Of a stretch of 64,000 nucleotides of DNA, positions 1 to 14,650 are shown piece by piece (the first letter of the stretch is position 1; each line of letters starts with the position of its first letter). The notes under the pieces are model-generated. The model saw nothing but the letters and a program-made list of their open reading frames with translations. It did no database searches and was not told the origin of the DNA. The translations under genes and the position numbers were made by a program. Origin of the DNA: Tubiluchus corallicola (Eukaryota > Priapulida > Priapulimorpha > Priapulimorphida > Tubiluchidae). The DNA lies in the NCBI GenBank assembly GCA_030141605.1, contig JAQGDQ010000694.1, forward strand, positions 1 through 64,000. Direction: 5' to 3'.

Positions 1-988
1 AATACTTTAATTTGTTTTAAGCAAATAAGTAGTGCTGCCATTGATTAAAGGAGCTAAACGGGGAACACTTACTGCAAAACAAAATTACTGTAATTAAAGC
101 GCTTTTAATTTTCTGTGCTGAATTTGATTGATTACAAGCTGGTCATGCATATGAAATTTCGCTATGGCACTTTGCGTCATACGTGGATTTGCGCCCATTT
201 TTAGCGCTATGCACAATCTCATACAGCACGAATATACCATAGTATTTTTACTGAATTTTAATGCAATTGTAAAATTATCTTAACAGACAAAATGCCCTGT
301 ACCTTAGATGGAATGAATCAATAGAAATATATACCAACATTTGATACATAACTCAATAGACTCAGTGAGAAGAAAAAACTAGATAACTTGAGTGCAGCCT
401 GAATCTTGTAAGCTTATAGTAATTGTGTCAGTTCTATGCAATAATGCAACGTAAGAACCCAAAATGCATTTTATCTTGTGATACATGATGTAGAATTACG
501 CTCATTTACTAAAAAACCACAAGCAACAAGTCTTACTCGCATCGCTAAAAACCTCGTAATCTGTTTCAAACAAACTTGTAAATACAGAGAAAAACACAAA
601 AACGTGTTGAATTTGAAGAGCATAACATTTAATGGCGGAAATAAGCACGACGCCATTCAACGTGTTCATGAAACGAGTAAAAGCAGTATACAGTGATTGA
701 AGAATTTTTATTTAAAAGCGCAATGTAGGTTTTATATTATTTTCGTATTTTCACAAAATATGTTTTTCTTGTCCATAAAGTACACTCGGTGCATTTTGGA
801 AACGCTACACTGACCCGTATAACTAAGCAGATAGATGACGGCTTGGTAGTTGGCAGGGATATGGTGCTGGGGTGCTAGCGAGTATTTTGTTATGGAAAAT
901 TTCATTCTCTCTGTAGACTGACCTAGTTACAAGGTATCTGATTGCGATTGAATATAAACTTAGAAGAAATTTCTTAGTGATCAGAAAA
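1..988. other. unassigned intron 7 sequence
   Basis: AT-rich unique sequence, presumably inside par-3 intron 7. The short open frames on either strand show no family motif and no plausible splice context. No repeat or RNA gene was recognised. Confidence 0.5.
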
Positions 989-1013
989 TTACTACTGCTG
1001 CTGTTGCTACTAC

Positions 1014-1047
<34 letters not shown>

Positions 1048-1155
1048 GCTGCTGCTACTGCTGCTACTGCTACTCCTGCTGTTGCTGTTGGTGCTGCTGC
1101 TGCTACTGCTGCTGCTGCTGCTGCTCCTCCTCCTCCTCCTCCTGCTCCTCCTGCA
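989..1155. repeat. imperfect (CTG)n/(CAG)n microsatellite
   Basis: About 165 bp of CTG triplets interrupted by CTA, TTG and CTC, ending in a CTC/CCT run. It produces long apparent poly-Leu (plus), poly-Ser and poly-Ala (minus) frames. The CTA interruptions put TAG stops in the poly-Gln frame, and no flanking coding signal exists, so it is treated as non-coding. Confidence 0.9.
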
Positions 1156-4100
1156 ACTAAGCAATGAGTTGTTTTTGTCAACGGAATGTTTCTTTATCAT
1201 TTGCTATTTCAGAAGTGTGCAGTGCTCGAAATCTTTTATCTGAATTCTTTGTAAAAACCAACCATAATTTAAGTCATGAAAATGGTGAATTACAGGAAAA
1301 CATTCGCGAGCTTGAACCAATGTTTCTCCTGATCTTAATGTTGTCTTGATGATAATATGTCGTTAAAAAATCATTGTGAATCAACACATCCTATTGAACA
1401 ATGTCAAAGCGAATCATTAATTACCGAGTTTTCAAATGCGTATGAAATATTTGCATCTCACAAGATTTTACGCCATTATTTGCATGATGAAGTGTTTCAG
1501 GCAGAATGTGGCTCTGCAAAGGGCATATCACTTGCGATAAATAATTGTTCGTGATTTATTAAGTCTTTGCAGCGTTTCAGAAAGGTTAGGCTGATTTTGA
1601 AAGGTTACTTGCTCCTCAGTTTCACAATTTCTTGCATTGAATTTGGTTTCTTACGTTTCTTTACAAAGTACGTTTCAGTGTAGTGCAATAATTTGTTACT
1701 AGTGCACTTAGTAATTACTTTTACCAGGAGTTATCTAAAAAGGCCTGATTCAACTCACCTATTATTATTATACAGGATATCTCAGAACCCGTATAGATTA
1801 ATTTAACCTATATGGATTAATCAAATTTTCAAATTTCTTTATACCTGATCGACTAATGGCGTTCACCTAGTGGTAAATTCTTGTTCAGTAGTTCAGAATT
1901 TTCTTGAGTGTACATTTGACGTTCGACTCAAGAGAAAGTTGATAGCATCAGACTTGAAAGCCAAGTTAGTGAGGAATTTCTGAAACACTCTAAACTCGCC
2001 TGTCTAATTTAGACTGTACGTAAATTTATTAAGCTAAATTATAGAACTGAAATCCTCAGTTGAAAATGAGAATAAAAAACGTATGGGCGAAACCAGTAAA
2101 CAGCTTTGAGGAAACTGTTGTAAAAGGAACCAAAGAGAAGTAGCTGGGCACAATTACAATCCAGTTCTGTGATAAACAGCAAAACTACTTCATAGTTTTG
2201 AAACACACGAGAAAGACCCTATGATTATGAATAGTCTACAAACTGTTGTTGTCGTTGTCGTTGTCGTCGTTATTGTTGTAATAGTCACAATGGCGTTGTC
2301 GTTATATATGTGTGTATGCGTACGCGCGTGTGTGCGTGTGTGAAAGCATTTTTTGAGAGTTGTAACTAAAGATAATGCTGGCCAGGTAAGATAAATTTAT
2401 GCGTTGCTGAGAAACGAAATCCAACACCTCACGAGTTTCTCTTTAGAAGCTTTACCAGCCTTCAGCTTGATGTATGTGACAGGTGTCACAGACCCATTAG
2501 AAAGAGCGTTTCGTAAAAAGAGTTTGTGCAAGCCAGGCCAAATGAATTCTAGTAATGAGATACGGTTAAATTTATTTATTTTTCATTTTATATCAGTACA
2601 CCTCACTACATCAGTACAGTTAGTACAGTTAGTGCGATAATTATAAACATTATTTACAAACATGCACAATTTACCATGAAATTATTAGTAAGATTAATTT
2701 AACAAAACTAACTAAATACATATTAAAAGTTCCTTAACCATAAAATTGCAGGTTAAAAACATAACGAAAGACCGGGATACACTAGTTATTAGCTTGACAT
2801 ACTTTACTTTAGTTTTATACCTATAGCAAAGTTAACTATGTTGCTGCTTTGGTAGCTTAACAGGCATTGAGACAACGAAGGCGAAAGAACTGCTACTCCT
2901 TTAACATTGTTGCGAAAACTGTCGGTTATTTCCATGAATTCAGTCATATTAAATAAGCTTGTTATATGCTCATATTGTGGCAATACACTAATGCAAGAAA
3001 AGAGGATTCAAGACAAAAATGGAAAAGAGGTGTAGCTACGTACCTGCAAAGAGGCCACGGTTAATAAGCAACGTAATCATGGGTGACGAAAATTAATATT
3101 CCCAAGGTTGGCCTTTACAACAAAATATTTCCGTGTAAGTAGATAAAAATTCTACTTAATTTCGAGCGTGGTAATCCTGCAATTTTATGATTATTATTAG
3201 ACCTGCTCTTGGATCAGCTCTTGCAAGCAAACATTTAACTAATTGAAAATCACAATAGTAGCTGTTTTGTTGAACTGAAAGCTTGTTGTTTGAGGAAATG
3301 GCTCTTTTAATGAAACAAATTCGAGTAAATCATCGTGTGAGTACGAAGGCAAATAAGAAGCAAACAGACTGTTGCACTTTGCTATTTCTTAATTGACATG
3401 TAGACGAAATCAGGTGAGCAATGAAGCTAGCTTGTCATCTGTGCTTCACTTTTTATTGTTCCTTATTCGCGATTTCATTGATTTGAGAAACCAATTATAA
3501 AGGAAAGCTATCAAAACTTTCTCTGGGTCTACTAGCTAGCATTATCCTTGACAGTGTTGCTGGCTTTGCAAGTTACAAAGGTTTCAACAATTTCGTTCCT
3601 GGCGTAATGGGGCTTTTAATTACGCATTTTAATCTAGTCTTAACTTGTGCTCGTTTCTAACCACTCAGCAAAGTGACTAATAGAAAATGTAGCTCTTTCA
3701 CCTTACTGACGCTCTCCTTTTCTTAAAGAAATTTAAAAAACATTTTCATTCTCTCAATGTAAAGAATAAAGTTAATTTAACAAAATAAGTCGTGTGTTCT
3801 ACAACGCTTGTAGGTATGGGTAACACACAACAGTACATCAAGGTAGGAGAAGGAATTTAGGTACGTATAATTCGATAAATATGTAGGTAGGTAGCACTTA
3901 GCAGAGTGGAACACGCGCATGTGAGTTTTTTTGCGAAATTGTTCACGTTGGAATACCAAGATAACTGAATGGGTTTAAAGTATGTATAGATAGATGGATA
4001 AATAGGAAAAGTTTGGCAGAATTAGTGAAATACGTCCGTACGAATTTTTTGTGAAATTGTTTGTATCGCAATTTTGCAAATTACGCGCACTTGCTTATCT

Positions 4101-4499
4101 GTTTACGTGTGCTTTATAGACACTTAAATAAAACCTGCTTGATAATCAATGAGCAGGTTGCAGATTTATTTGATAAAAAGATCTTTCAGGAAAGAAATAA
4201 ATTCCAAATTTAGTCTGATCTAAAAAATAGTGTTTCGTCATAAAGTATATAATGCAAGAGAAATTCAATTTCAAGCTTCCGTTTTTAATAATTGTTGAAT
4301 ATAAAATCTCCAAAGGTTACAAAAACGTGTACACTATTGCTAAAAAATTTGAAATGCTTCGCAAAGATCCACAAAAACTGGTTGAAAAACTAAGCTCAAT
4401 AAGCTGACAAGATGGTTTAAACAAGTACTGGAGCTACACTTACGTGTACCCTTTAGCCCACTGTAGTTTTTTTTTGTTGTTTAGAAGGTACCTGTTTTA
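1156..4499. other. intronic sequence with no recognised gene
   Basis: Mostly unique AT-rich DNA. It contains a short GTT/GTC triplet run near 2247-2280 and a TGTG/CGCG stretch near 2305-2342. The block 2560-2960 has LINE-tail-like character on the minus strand (a frame without stops of about 50 codons), but no decisive motif. Confidence 0.45.
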
Positions 4500-4775
4500 T
4501 CATTGTGCGTTTATCAACTTGTAAATAATTTATATGTTTATCGTTTATTTATCTGTTTAATTTTCTGTTTGCTTGTTTGTTTTGTGTGTTTATTCGTTTA
4601 TTTGTTCGTTTATTCATCCGTCAGTCCAGTTTTGTTTATTCACTTTCGTTCCTCCTTTACCAAAAACACGTCAGGTTGCTTATTAGTTTATGAATTTTTA
4701 TTTGTTTGTTTGTATGTTTACTTGTTTGTTCTAATGGGTTACTGTTTATCCGTTACTTGTTTTTAGTTTGTTTGT
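4500..4775. repeat. T-rich (GTTTATTTG)-like degenerate simple repeat
   Basis: Irregular repeats of GTTT, TTTG and TTTAT words on the plus strand, with very few purine runs. The apparent 87-codon frame is composed almost only of C, F, L, V and Y and is a composition artefact. Confidence 0.7.
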
Positions 4776-4849
4776 AAAAGCATACATTCTTCTCGTTTTT
4801 CTTATTTATTTCGTTTCATCCGATTGTCATTTTATCGCTGTTGTCGCTG

Positions 4850-4892
4850 CTTCTTCAGCTCCTGCTGTTCCTCCTCCTCCTCCCCCTGCTGC

Positions 4893-4933
<41 letters not shown>

Positions 4934-4945
4934 CTGCTCTTATCG
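4850..4945. repeat. CTG/CCT trinucleotide repeat
   Basis: A run of GCT/CTG with an internal CCT block, similar to the tract at 989-1155. It lies in unique AT-rich DNA with no splice sites around it. Confidence 0.85.
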
Positions 4946-4985
4946 ATGTTGTTGTATTCGCGATGTGAATGACGAATGACTAATA

Positions 4986-5055
4986 ACAAGTAATTTGTTT
5001 GTTTCTCGAATCACGAATCACGAATCTCGAATTACGAACAACGAAAAACGAACAG
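4986..5055. repeat. short CGAATCA-type tandem repeat
   Basis: Seven-to-eight-base words of the form CGAATCA, CGAATCT, CGAATTA, CGAACAA and CGAAAAA follow one another, suggesting a small decaying tandem array. Confidence 0.7.
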
Positions 5056-5510
5056 ATGATAAGCTAACTTATATAAGTTCCTAAAATACAAACATTATCG
5101 GCATAAATCAAAATTAATGATTAATGACCTTGTCTTATGACTAATGGTTGAGTCAAGTCATCCTCAAATTCTGTCCAGTTGAACTCTTTTGTCAAAGGTT
5201 ACGAAACGTGACGACCCTATTTGATTAACTTTGGCGCGTACACCTGCAATGCAGCAGCATTACTACATTTTTGGTATCTTCGAATTATTCAATCATTTTC
5301 AAATCAAATTAACCTAATTAGGCATAATCGTACAGAAGATTTTGTGCAATAATAAAAGTTATTGGCTTGTCAGCTACACACAATTCTGTGCTTAGGCCTT
5401 AGGTCTTTTTCACATAGCAGAACTAATTATGTTTCTACAGAAGTAGTGCTTCTGCTCTAATGAAAATCATTAACTTCTTCTCAAGGCTGATGTAAGTACG
5501 TATATAAGTG

Positions 5511-7199
<1,689 letters not shown>

Positions 7200-7617
7200 C
7201 AGGGCCGAATTATCTTATAGGTTATTATAGGCTGCAGCCTAGGGCCCCTCAAGCTTGAGGGGGTTCAAATTTTTTTTTAATTTTAATATTTTTTTTGAAA
7301 AACGAGGACAATATTTTTACACTTTGCACTGCTCAATAATTCGTTTACCTTAAAATAAAATTTCAACTTTAAAAAGGAGGCCCTGGAATCAGAAAAGCCG
7401 GTTTTGAAAATGGTCTTTTATTCGAGGTAAAGGGCCTGTTTTTGAGGCATTTTATTTGAGATTAGGGACCTCTGGTTGAAGCCCATTATTTGAGATAAAG
7501 GGGCCCCGTTTGATAAAATACATAAAGAGTAAAAAATTCATGCTGGGTGGGGGCAAGTTAGAGGCTAATGATTTTATTGTGTCCCAAAAGGTCATAATCC
7601 GGCCCGGACTAACACTG
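7200..7617. mobile_element. hAT-like non-autonomous element remnant
   Basis: The left end reads CAGGGCCGAATTATC and the right end, reversed, reads CAGTGTTAGTCCGGGCC then GGATTAT, so the two ends share an imperfect CAG...GCCGRATTAT inverted terminus. Internally there are GGGCCCC-type blocks and repeated 'ATTTGAGAT/AAAGGGCC' phrases. No clear 8-bp target duplication is visible, so at least one end has decayed. No transposase coding is present. Confidence 0.6.
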
Positions 7618-8384
7618 TAGATTTGTTTTCTCTGGATTTCATTTTTCCTTTTAGAGGAAAACAAAACTTGGGACTTTTTGAGAAACTGTATGTAAGTTAA
7701 GTCAGCCATTAGATAATGAAGACGCGATACTTAACTTTCCAACATTAATGTTGCTAGTGACGTCAGCATGTAGAGTGAAGCGGCTGGCACTTGAATGGTT
7801 GTTATCTTACAATTACAGAATCACTCAAACATTCCATTAAATGGGATGTTAATATTGACAAATGCCTCTTTTACCTGTAGCCTTTTAGAATGAGTAATCT
7901 TCTTTTCTCCTGTGTTATTGCGAAATGACACACTTTCCATAGTCTGCACGCTTCGTAATTCACGTACAACACTCCCACGCATTAAGATAATCCGTATTGA
8001 TCGTAGTATTACCATCGTTTCATTATGACAAATACAAGATGTTGGTAATGACGTTTTCATCAATTATTAGGGGTGGTGACCTGTATAGCTTGCTCATTTA
8101 CAACCGAGTAAATCAACCGTTAAGTGTATAAATGTACAATAACGCGATTCAGAAGAGATTTATAATAAAATAACTGGTTGCCGCATCATTGTGTTTTAGG
8201 GTTAGACTACGTCATTAATCTCACGTAAAATTGATGTTACAATCTCTATAACAATGTCGGGGTATTTTTATCTTCTAATGTCCTTCGTATTTTTTGAAAA
8301 TACTTAATGCAAACCTTGTAATTCGCAAAGAAATACTTGTACTAGTATATAATATTTGTCTTATAATAAATTGAATATCACAAA
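7618..8384. other. unassigned intron 7 sequence
   Basis: Unique sequence. A minus-strand open frame near 7821-8063 has a donor-like GTAAAAG but lacks a convincing acceptor, so it was not called as an exon. Confidence 0.4.
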
Positions 8385-8735
8385 TTTTAAAAAATATACA
8401 TCTGTACATGATTTACATTAGTGCGTATAACACTGTAAAAAAGACAATTACACACACAGTGATTTTAACATATACTATATACACATACCAAATCATTTAT
8501 GTTTATATTATATACATTCATCATGTGTGTACATTTTTGCATAATAAATTGATATCACAAATGTTAAAAAATATACATCTGTACATGATATTCATTAGTG
8601 CGTATAACACTGTAAAAAAGACAATTACACACACAGTGATTTTAACATATACTATATACACATACTAAATCATTTATATTTTTTATATTTATATTATATA
8701 CATTTATCACGTGTACATTTTTGCATACATTATAC
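8385..8735. repeat. 177-bp tandem duplication
   Basis: Two copies with a period of 177 bp (for example TCTGTACATG at 8401 and again at 8578). They differ by a few substitutions and a short insertion. The block adjoins the minus-strand LINE fragment and may be its 3' untranslated region. Confidence 0.85.
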
Positions 8736-8885
8736 AATAAGTTAAGGCATTCAAATCTGGTTAAGTTGCGTTCTTCTGATTTTATTTTAAAATTAGATGA
8801 AGTTGCTGTATCTTTAACTTCTTTCGATAGCGTAGTCCATAATGAAACAGCATGTTTTGATAAAAAATTATTTCCCAATTTATTG
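8720..8885 (-). mobile_element. LINE ORF2 C-terminal remnant
   Basis: The minus-strand frame reads KHAVSLWTTLSKEVKDTATS and then SSNFKIK. This matches the C-terminal phrase of CR1/Jockey-type LINE ORF2 proteins (A-x-x-LWN-x-LPxxVKxxxS-x-x-FKxKL). It is short and 5'-truncated, with the 3' flank towards lower coordinates. Confidence 0.6.
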
Positions 8886-8899
8886 TTAATTCTCCAGTA

Positions 8900-11060
8900 T
8901 GAGATGTGAAAGACTATAATATAAATGATTTTATAGTTTTGCTCCTCCTTTTCAGCTGTCTATCTTACCATTGTCAGAATACAGATGGTGCAAACGTGTC
9001 TATAAAATTTTCTATTTTTCTGATAAGAGGATACATTCATCATCAGCATTAGAGTATAAATTACTCGATTTTTTTTGTTGCGCTTACAGCCAGAATTATT
9101 AACTTGTCTGCTAATGTGATGTAAAATGATGACATGTAATAATAAGATTTTACTTTTCATCTGATGAGTGTAATGACAAATGAGTAAATGAATAAAGCTA
9201 AATAAAAACAATAAACAAGTCTGTTAAACTAGGGCTAGAAGTTGTTACTTTGGTTACAGATATTTTGGTAGGTGTGTGGCGTACGCGTTTACTTGCGACT
9301 CAGTTTATTTTTTTACTCACATAAAGTGTTTGCTCACTTTGCTATCTATATATTTATGAGCCAATTTGTTTTTTGGATTGCCCTAAATTTCATTCCCACT
9401 TAGCTTAATTTGAAAATAAGAAAATGGCTCAGTTTTACAACAGAAAATAAATAGATAAAGCAATTACAAAATAACGAACAACAACAAGGCTCAGAGAACC
9501 CTAATCAAAAGATTTGTCTCATAGCTCTAATTCTTCCAAGTAGGCGAACACAATGTACACCTGCCGTCTCTTATTAAAATGTGAATGAAAAACGTAGTCA
9601 ATAATGATTTACCAACCACACATTGTTTTCCATATTTCAGATTTCTTATGGTAGTTCAACTTCAGGAACAATACAATAGCTCTAGATTTTTGTACACCGC
9701 CTCCATAGTAAAAACATCATTTTCTCTATCACTCTGTTACGTGTTCAAATACGGGTAATAAAACCAACAACAATTTTTTTAATTAATTACTAACAAAACA
9801 ATTAATACTGAAATAACTATAACTATATAAAACTACTTCCACAGTTAAAATTAATTTTTGTACAGAATATTAAGGTATGAAAACAATACACGTGCCTGCC
9901 TATCAATCTGCACTGCACACTAATTATCCCTGTAGGCGGTCTTATTTATATAATTACATTACTGAAGGTTACATTGGAGAAATGCCGCTACGGTATACCG
10001 ATCTTTCCAGAAAATTCTACAGCATTACGTGTTCTCGATGTTACGATTTTCCTACACGCTACCCACAACAATATATGCGTGGGTGGATGACGGACAAAGT
10101 AACAATGTGGGGCTCGTAACAGTTCCCCCTGTCATCGTTATCATCATCATCAGAAGAAGAAGAAGAAGATAAGAAAAGATTAAAAAGATAAAGTAAGATA
10201 AACTTTACTGAATGCCGACTATCTTCATAAAATAACATGATCAGTTAAAGCTCGTTGTGTACAATAGTGATAGATATAAAATTGATGGAAGAAATAAATA
10301 AAAATACAAACGCACGTCTTCGTCATTTCGACAGCAAAAGCATGCTTTATCTACATCCACATCCATCCCATATATCTATCTTCAGCTTTGCAAAGAACCT
10401 CCAAATGTCAAAGCATCATTTTCCATATTGCTATTGCCATCATCATCGTCATCGTCGTCGACGTTTTCATATGTTTATCTAGCCCCAATTTTATTGCTTT
10501 TTCATTATTATGACTGGGAAAAGACTATCTAGAACCTGAAAACGGAAAAACAGAACATGCAAGGATGATTTGTTGTTCATTACTACTGTACCCCATACCA
10601 CTATGGCACTGGAGCCCCAATAAACATCTGTTGTTTTTAATTTGCTTTTACCTGTCCAGTTGCATTTTTATTGTAAATTAATTGAACATGTTTACGAAAA
10701 ACGAGTTAGCAAGTAAGTGCCTTAATATGCATCGAAAACATTTAATGTCAATCCAAACTAAGCTTTTACATACGACCTGCTTTCTTGAATTAATGCGACT
10801 GTCAAACGCATAATTGGATTTAATATGCGCAGAGAAAAATTACGTTGACAGCTGCGGAAATCGTGTAATGGTTGTGAAAATGTTGTGCATTTCAGTAGCA
10901 GGCAAAAAAGGAAATGAATGAAATAGAAAAGAGAAAGAAATGAAGAAAGGGAGGTATGGGGGAAAAGACGGCGAAAAAGAACCAAAAGGTCAAAGAAAGA
11001 AAGAAAATAAGAAAATAAGAGAACGCAATGTATAGAAAAGGGAGGGGCGAAGTAAGGAAA
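8900..11060. other. intronic sequence with no recognised gene
   Basis: AT-rich unique DNA, with small CATCAT/GAA runs near 10140-10180 and CATCGT runs near 10438-10465. The 80-codon frame at 9877-10119 has no family signature. The last 150 bp become purine-rich ahead of the (GA)n tract. Confidence 0.45.
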
Positions 11061-11068
11061 GAATGAGA

Positions 11069-11191
<123 letters not shown>

Positions 11192-11592
11192 CAGAGAAAG
11201 GGGAATGAGAGAGAGAGAAAGAACAAGAAAGAGCAAGAGAGAGGGAGAGAGGGAGAGAGAGGGTAGAGAAGAGAAAGAGAAAGAGAGGGAGAGAGAGCTC
11301 GCGAAGAGAAGGGTGAAATTTCATTTTCCATGACGGTATGACGGTTATTATCTCGCTGTTTCCGCTTGTTAGTTTCGTGACAGGATGCAGAGCACGAAGT
11401 ATCAGGAAAATGTAATGAATACAAATCTCTAATAAGATAACAAGTTCTGAAAACCGTAAAGCGTGAAAGATTGAGGCAGCAACATTTATAATGATTCATT
11501 ATTTGTTACGGCTTCAATTACTGCGGTTTGCTAAAATGCTCAAAAGTGTATTTACGAAATAAGAGCGGCAAATAAGAAGCAATTTCAATTTG

Positions 11593-11742
<150 letters not shown>

Positions 11743-12189
11743 CGATGTGGTCATGTGGTCACGGTAGCTTACAGTTGTGACGAAATTTCGGCTCCTCGTT
11801 GTGTTCAATTTTTATAAGTGCAAAGTGGGATGTAGATTATAAAGCTGATACCATCTTGTGTGTCATTGTATGGTGGTTACGATGGTGTTAATGACGACCA
11901 CCTGTTTCCTGGTCAGGACTTTAGGCCTAACTTGTTACGGCCAATTGAACGAGCCATTAGTGTTTACAATGGCACCAACTTCTACACTATTATCATGTGC
12001 ATTATATAGACGTAAACATCCAGACGCTTGTTCACGGGTTGAATTTGGATATCTTATACTTTGTAAGAAATGTTGCACAGCAAGGACCTCAGACAGTGGT
12101 GGTACAGTTGTAACCGTACCCAGCAACACTTGCCAAGAAAATATCCGTGGGTCTATCGGTAACCTGATTGTGTCCGGTCAGAATAGACA

Positions 12190-13345
12190 ATGAAAAATAC
12201 GTTCTACTGCATAACGAGTTAAATTATTTTGCTCAGAATCAGCTGGAAGCAGGAGTCCCGTTTGCAGATCTAGCTACTGTTATACACGATTTCTACACAG
12301 AATAGCATTGCGATGAGGCCAAAGTGCAACTTATTAGTCTGATACCAACTGATGACGTTACAGAGAGTCCAGACAAAATTAGCCCGACTAGAAGAAAAGC
12401 TATGTGTAGCGACATTCTGGAACTGTTACAGTGGGGATCGATTACTAGTGCTGAACCTGCACCTAGATTTGTTGCCGTTTTTTCCCCAGAACATTCCTCC
12501 AATATCTCTGAAGTCTGTGGATACTTCTGTCATTCTTAAACAATTACAGACTGTGCAACAAGATTTGGCTGATTTAAAAGCTAACTTTGTGACTAAAGAA
12601 GATTTAAACGTCGTACTTGACAGACGTTTAGCCAGTGTAAGTGTGAATCAGAAAAGTTTCTCGTCTGTTGTTCAGTCAAATGTGGAAAATACTAGCAACC
12701 AATGTAGGCATCCATCAGCAAATGGAAACAAGCACTTTGGAGACAGTGACAAAACTACTGTGATTCATGATCACGGTAAAGATAATGAAGGTTTCACAGA
12801 AGTCAAGCGATCTAAAAACCGTAAGCGAAGATGCTGCAGCTCATAGTACAAAGCGCTTTATTACAGGTACTGCAACGGAATCAAGTGTTAAATCCTGCAA
12901 ACCACTGAGACGTTTGAGACGTTTGTTCGTTACACGTTTGGATCCCGATACAGAAACAAACGACATGGAGTATCTTACAAGAAGGCAGTGCGATGTCAGA
13001 GTTACAGTGGAGAGACTACAAACGAAATACAACACGTACTCTTCTTTTGTAATAAGCTGTTACGGGAATGAAGAAAAAGAACTTATAATGAACCCTTCGA
13101 CTTGGCCGACAGGAGTGCTAGTGAAGCCATATTACCCTCCTAGAGCTGCTTCCAACAAGGGTGAGAAATCAACGGCGAAGAATTCACGAAAGAAACCCGA
13201 TTCAACGGATCTACCTTCAAAACTGATAACGTTTTCAGGACAAGGTCGTATGCCTTTACTAGAGCCAGAAAAACTGCCGGCGTCTTGGGGATCGACGAGC
13301 TCAATATCATCTAGCGTGGACAAGAACTGTGACAATGGAGAATGA
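12190..13345 (+). pseudogene. LINE ORF1 (helical N-terminus, coiled coil, RRM-like), left copy
   Basis: Fragments in shifting frames make up a non-LTR retrotransposon ORF1. First comes an N-terminal helical block (NYFAQNQLEAGVPFADLATV, ended by a TAG). A coiled-coil-like segment follows (LKQLQTVQQDLADLKANFVT). Last is an RRM-like region with RRLFVTRLDPDT and, about 60 residues later, MNPSTWPTGVLVKPYYPPR. Such proteins bind LINE RNA. The shared TAG near 12303 and a frame change near 12480 show decay before duplication. An extra A near 12831, absent in the other arm, breaks the frame again. ORF1's TGA overlaps the ORF2 ATG by 11 nt (13335-13345), as in LINEs that use termination-reinitiation. 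Confidence 0.8.
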
Positions 13346-14159
13346 CCAGGGACTTAAAGAACTAAAAATAGTGAGTTACAATTGCAACTCAATAAGGCAT
13401 CCAGAATCTCAGTATGTAATTAATGAGCTCTGCAATACATATGATATAATTTTGTTGCAAGAAAACTTGTTACGCAAACAGGATCTTAGTTATTTAGTAA
13501 CTTTGCACCCATTATACTATGGGAGTGGTGTCACACCAACGGACTTGTCCAAAGGAATAATTGAGGGTAGGCCACAAGGGGGTTTGGCTGTTTTGTGGAA
13601 AAAATCTCTTCCTGGTGAACATAATGTGCTAGTCATTAACAATGAATATAGAATTATGGGATTCTCGATAAAATTACCAGGTGAACTTATGCCTCTGATT
13701 TTATACCATGTTTATTTTCCTTACGAAGCTGATGACAATATTGATGAACTTAGACTTTGCTTAGGCAAAGTTAATGCACTTGTAGAAGAAACAGTGTCAC
13801 GTTATGTCTCTTGTATTGGCGACTATAATGCTGACCCAAATAAACAATTCTTTCAAGAAGTGACTAGTACATGTTCCACTAATAGCTATTGTATTTCAGA
13901 TTTGTCACATTTTACTTTTGTAAGTGCAGCGCATAATACTTGTACATGGCTAGACCATATTATAAGTACAACTGCAATCGATGAGTTAATTAAGGATATT
14001 AATGCTAATTATGAGCTGACTGATTGCGATCATATGCGCGTTTATGTAATATGTAATGCTGAAGGTATGCCTTGTGAATCTGAGAATAGGGAGGCGCCGG
14101 AGATGAATTTTAAGAATGTACTGGAATCAAATGTGGAGTCTTCGAAACGAGCAAATTGA
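13335..14159 (+). pseudogene. LINE ORF2 N-terminus: APE-type endonuclease, left copy
   Basis: About 274 residues of the exonuclease-endonuclease-phosphatase fold found at the start of LINE ORF2, which nicks target DNA for target-primed reverse transcription. Visible motifs are SYNCNS (metal-site Asn), LLQEN (catalytic Glu), CIGDYNADP (GDxN-DP), TWLDHI and DCDHMRVYV. The usual S/C-D-H-x-P-V has Arg in place of Pro here, so the last motif is damaged. Translation stops at a TGA just after KRAN; no reverse transcriptase follows. Endonuclease without RT cannot retrotranspose on its own. Confidence 0.88.
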
Positions 14160-14650
14160 TTGGGGTAGGTAGTGCGAATATGGAACAGTTACAGCGCCTA
14201 TTATATTTTAACTCATTCTGCCCTACATAATATAAACATTCTGTATTCTTCAGTCTTTAGTTCAGATGTTCATTGTAACAATGTTTTACACAGACAAGAA
14301 CTTGTACAACGATATAGTTAATGGCATACAGCTTGGTGTAACTTATTTTGATGTTATCTATAGGAAATGTGTGTTTAGTTTAATGACTAGATTCAATGGT
14401 AATACTAATGTTATATGTCAAAGTTTACTTCGTAGTGATGCAAACTTTACGTCGCATATCAGACGCCATTGGTGAAACTTACTATTAACTGTGTAATTGT
14501 TGTTTACATCTCCGTGTAATAATTTAGTGTGTTAATGTGTGTGTGTTTTTGTTTCTTGTTGTGAATATGTAAATGTTTTATGCTATAAACCTTTGGTTTG
14601 AAATAAAAAGCTATATTATCTGAAATAAAAGCTGAAATAAAAATTATCTC
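14160..14650 (+). mobile_element. LINE linker fused to C-terminus and 3' end; RT deleted
   Basis: After the endonuclease, out-of-frame pieces of the EN-RT linker are readable (ANMEQLQRLL, then NLYNDIVNGIQLG). They run directly into a typical ORF2 C-terminal tail (DVIYRKCVFSLMTRFNGN, SLLRSD, IRRHW-stop at 14475). The 500-600 residues of reverse transcriptase expected between are absent, with the junction near 14335. The 3' end carries three AATAAA-like words (14600-14642). This is an internally deleted, non-autonomous LINE. Confidence 0.75.

Noticed and set aside
977-1243. Poly-Leu, poly-Ser and poly-Ala open frames
   Set aside because: All are produced by the CTG/CAG microsatellite, with no splice or domain context.
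7870-8005. Minus-strand frame with NNTGEKKITHSKRLQ then GTAAAAG, faintly like the linker before PDZ2
   Set aside because: No pyrimidine-rich acceptor and no continuation into a PDZ domain. The similarity is too weak to support an exon.
11858-12193. Cys-rich plus-strand frame upstream of LINE ORF1
   Set aside because: Possibly the LINE 5' UTR. The sense and antisense frames are both open, and no zinc-finger spacing is regular enough to name.
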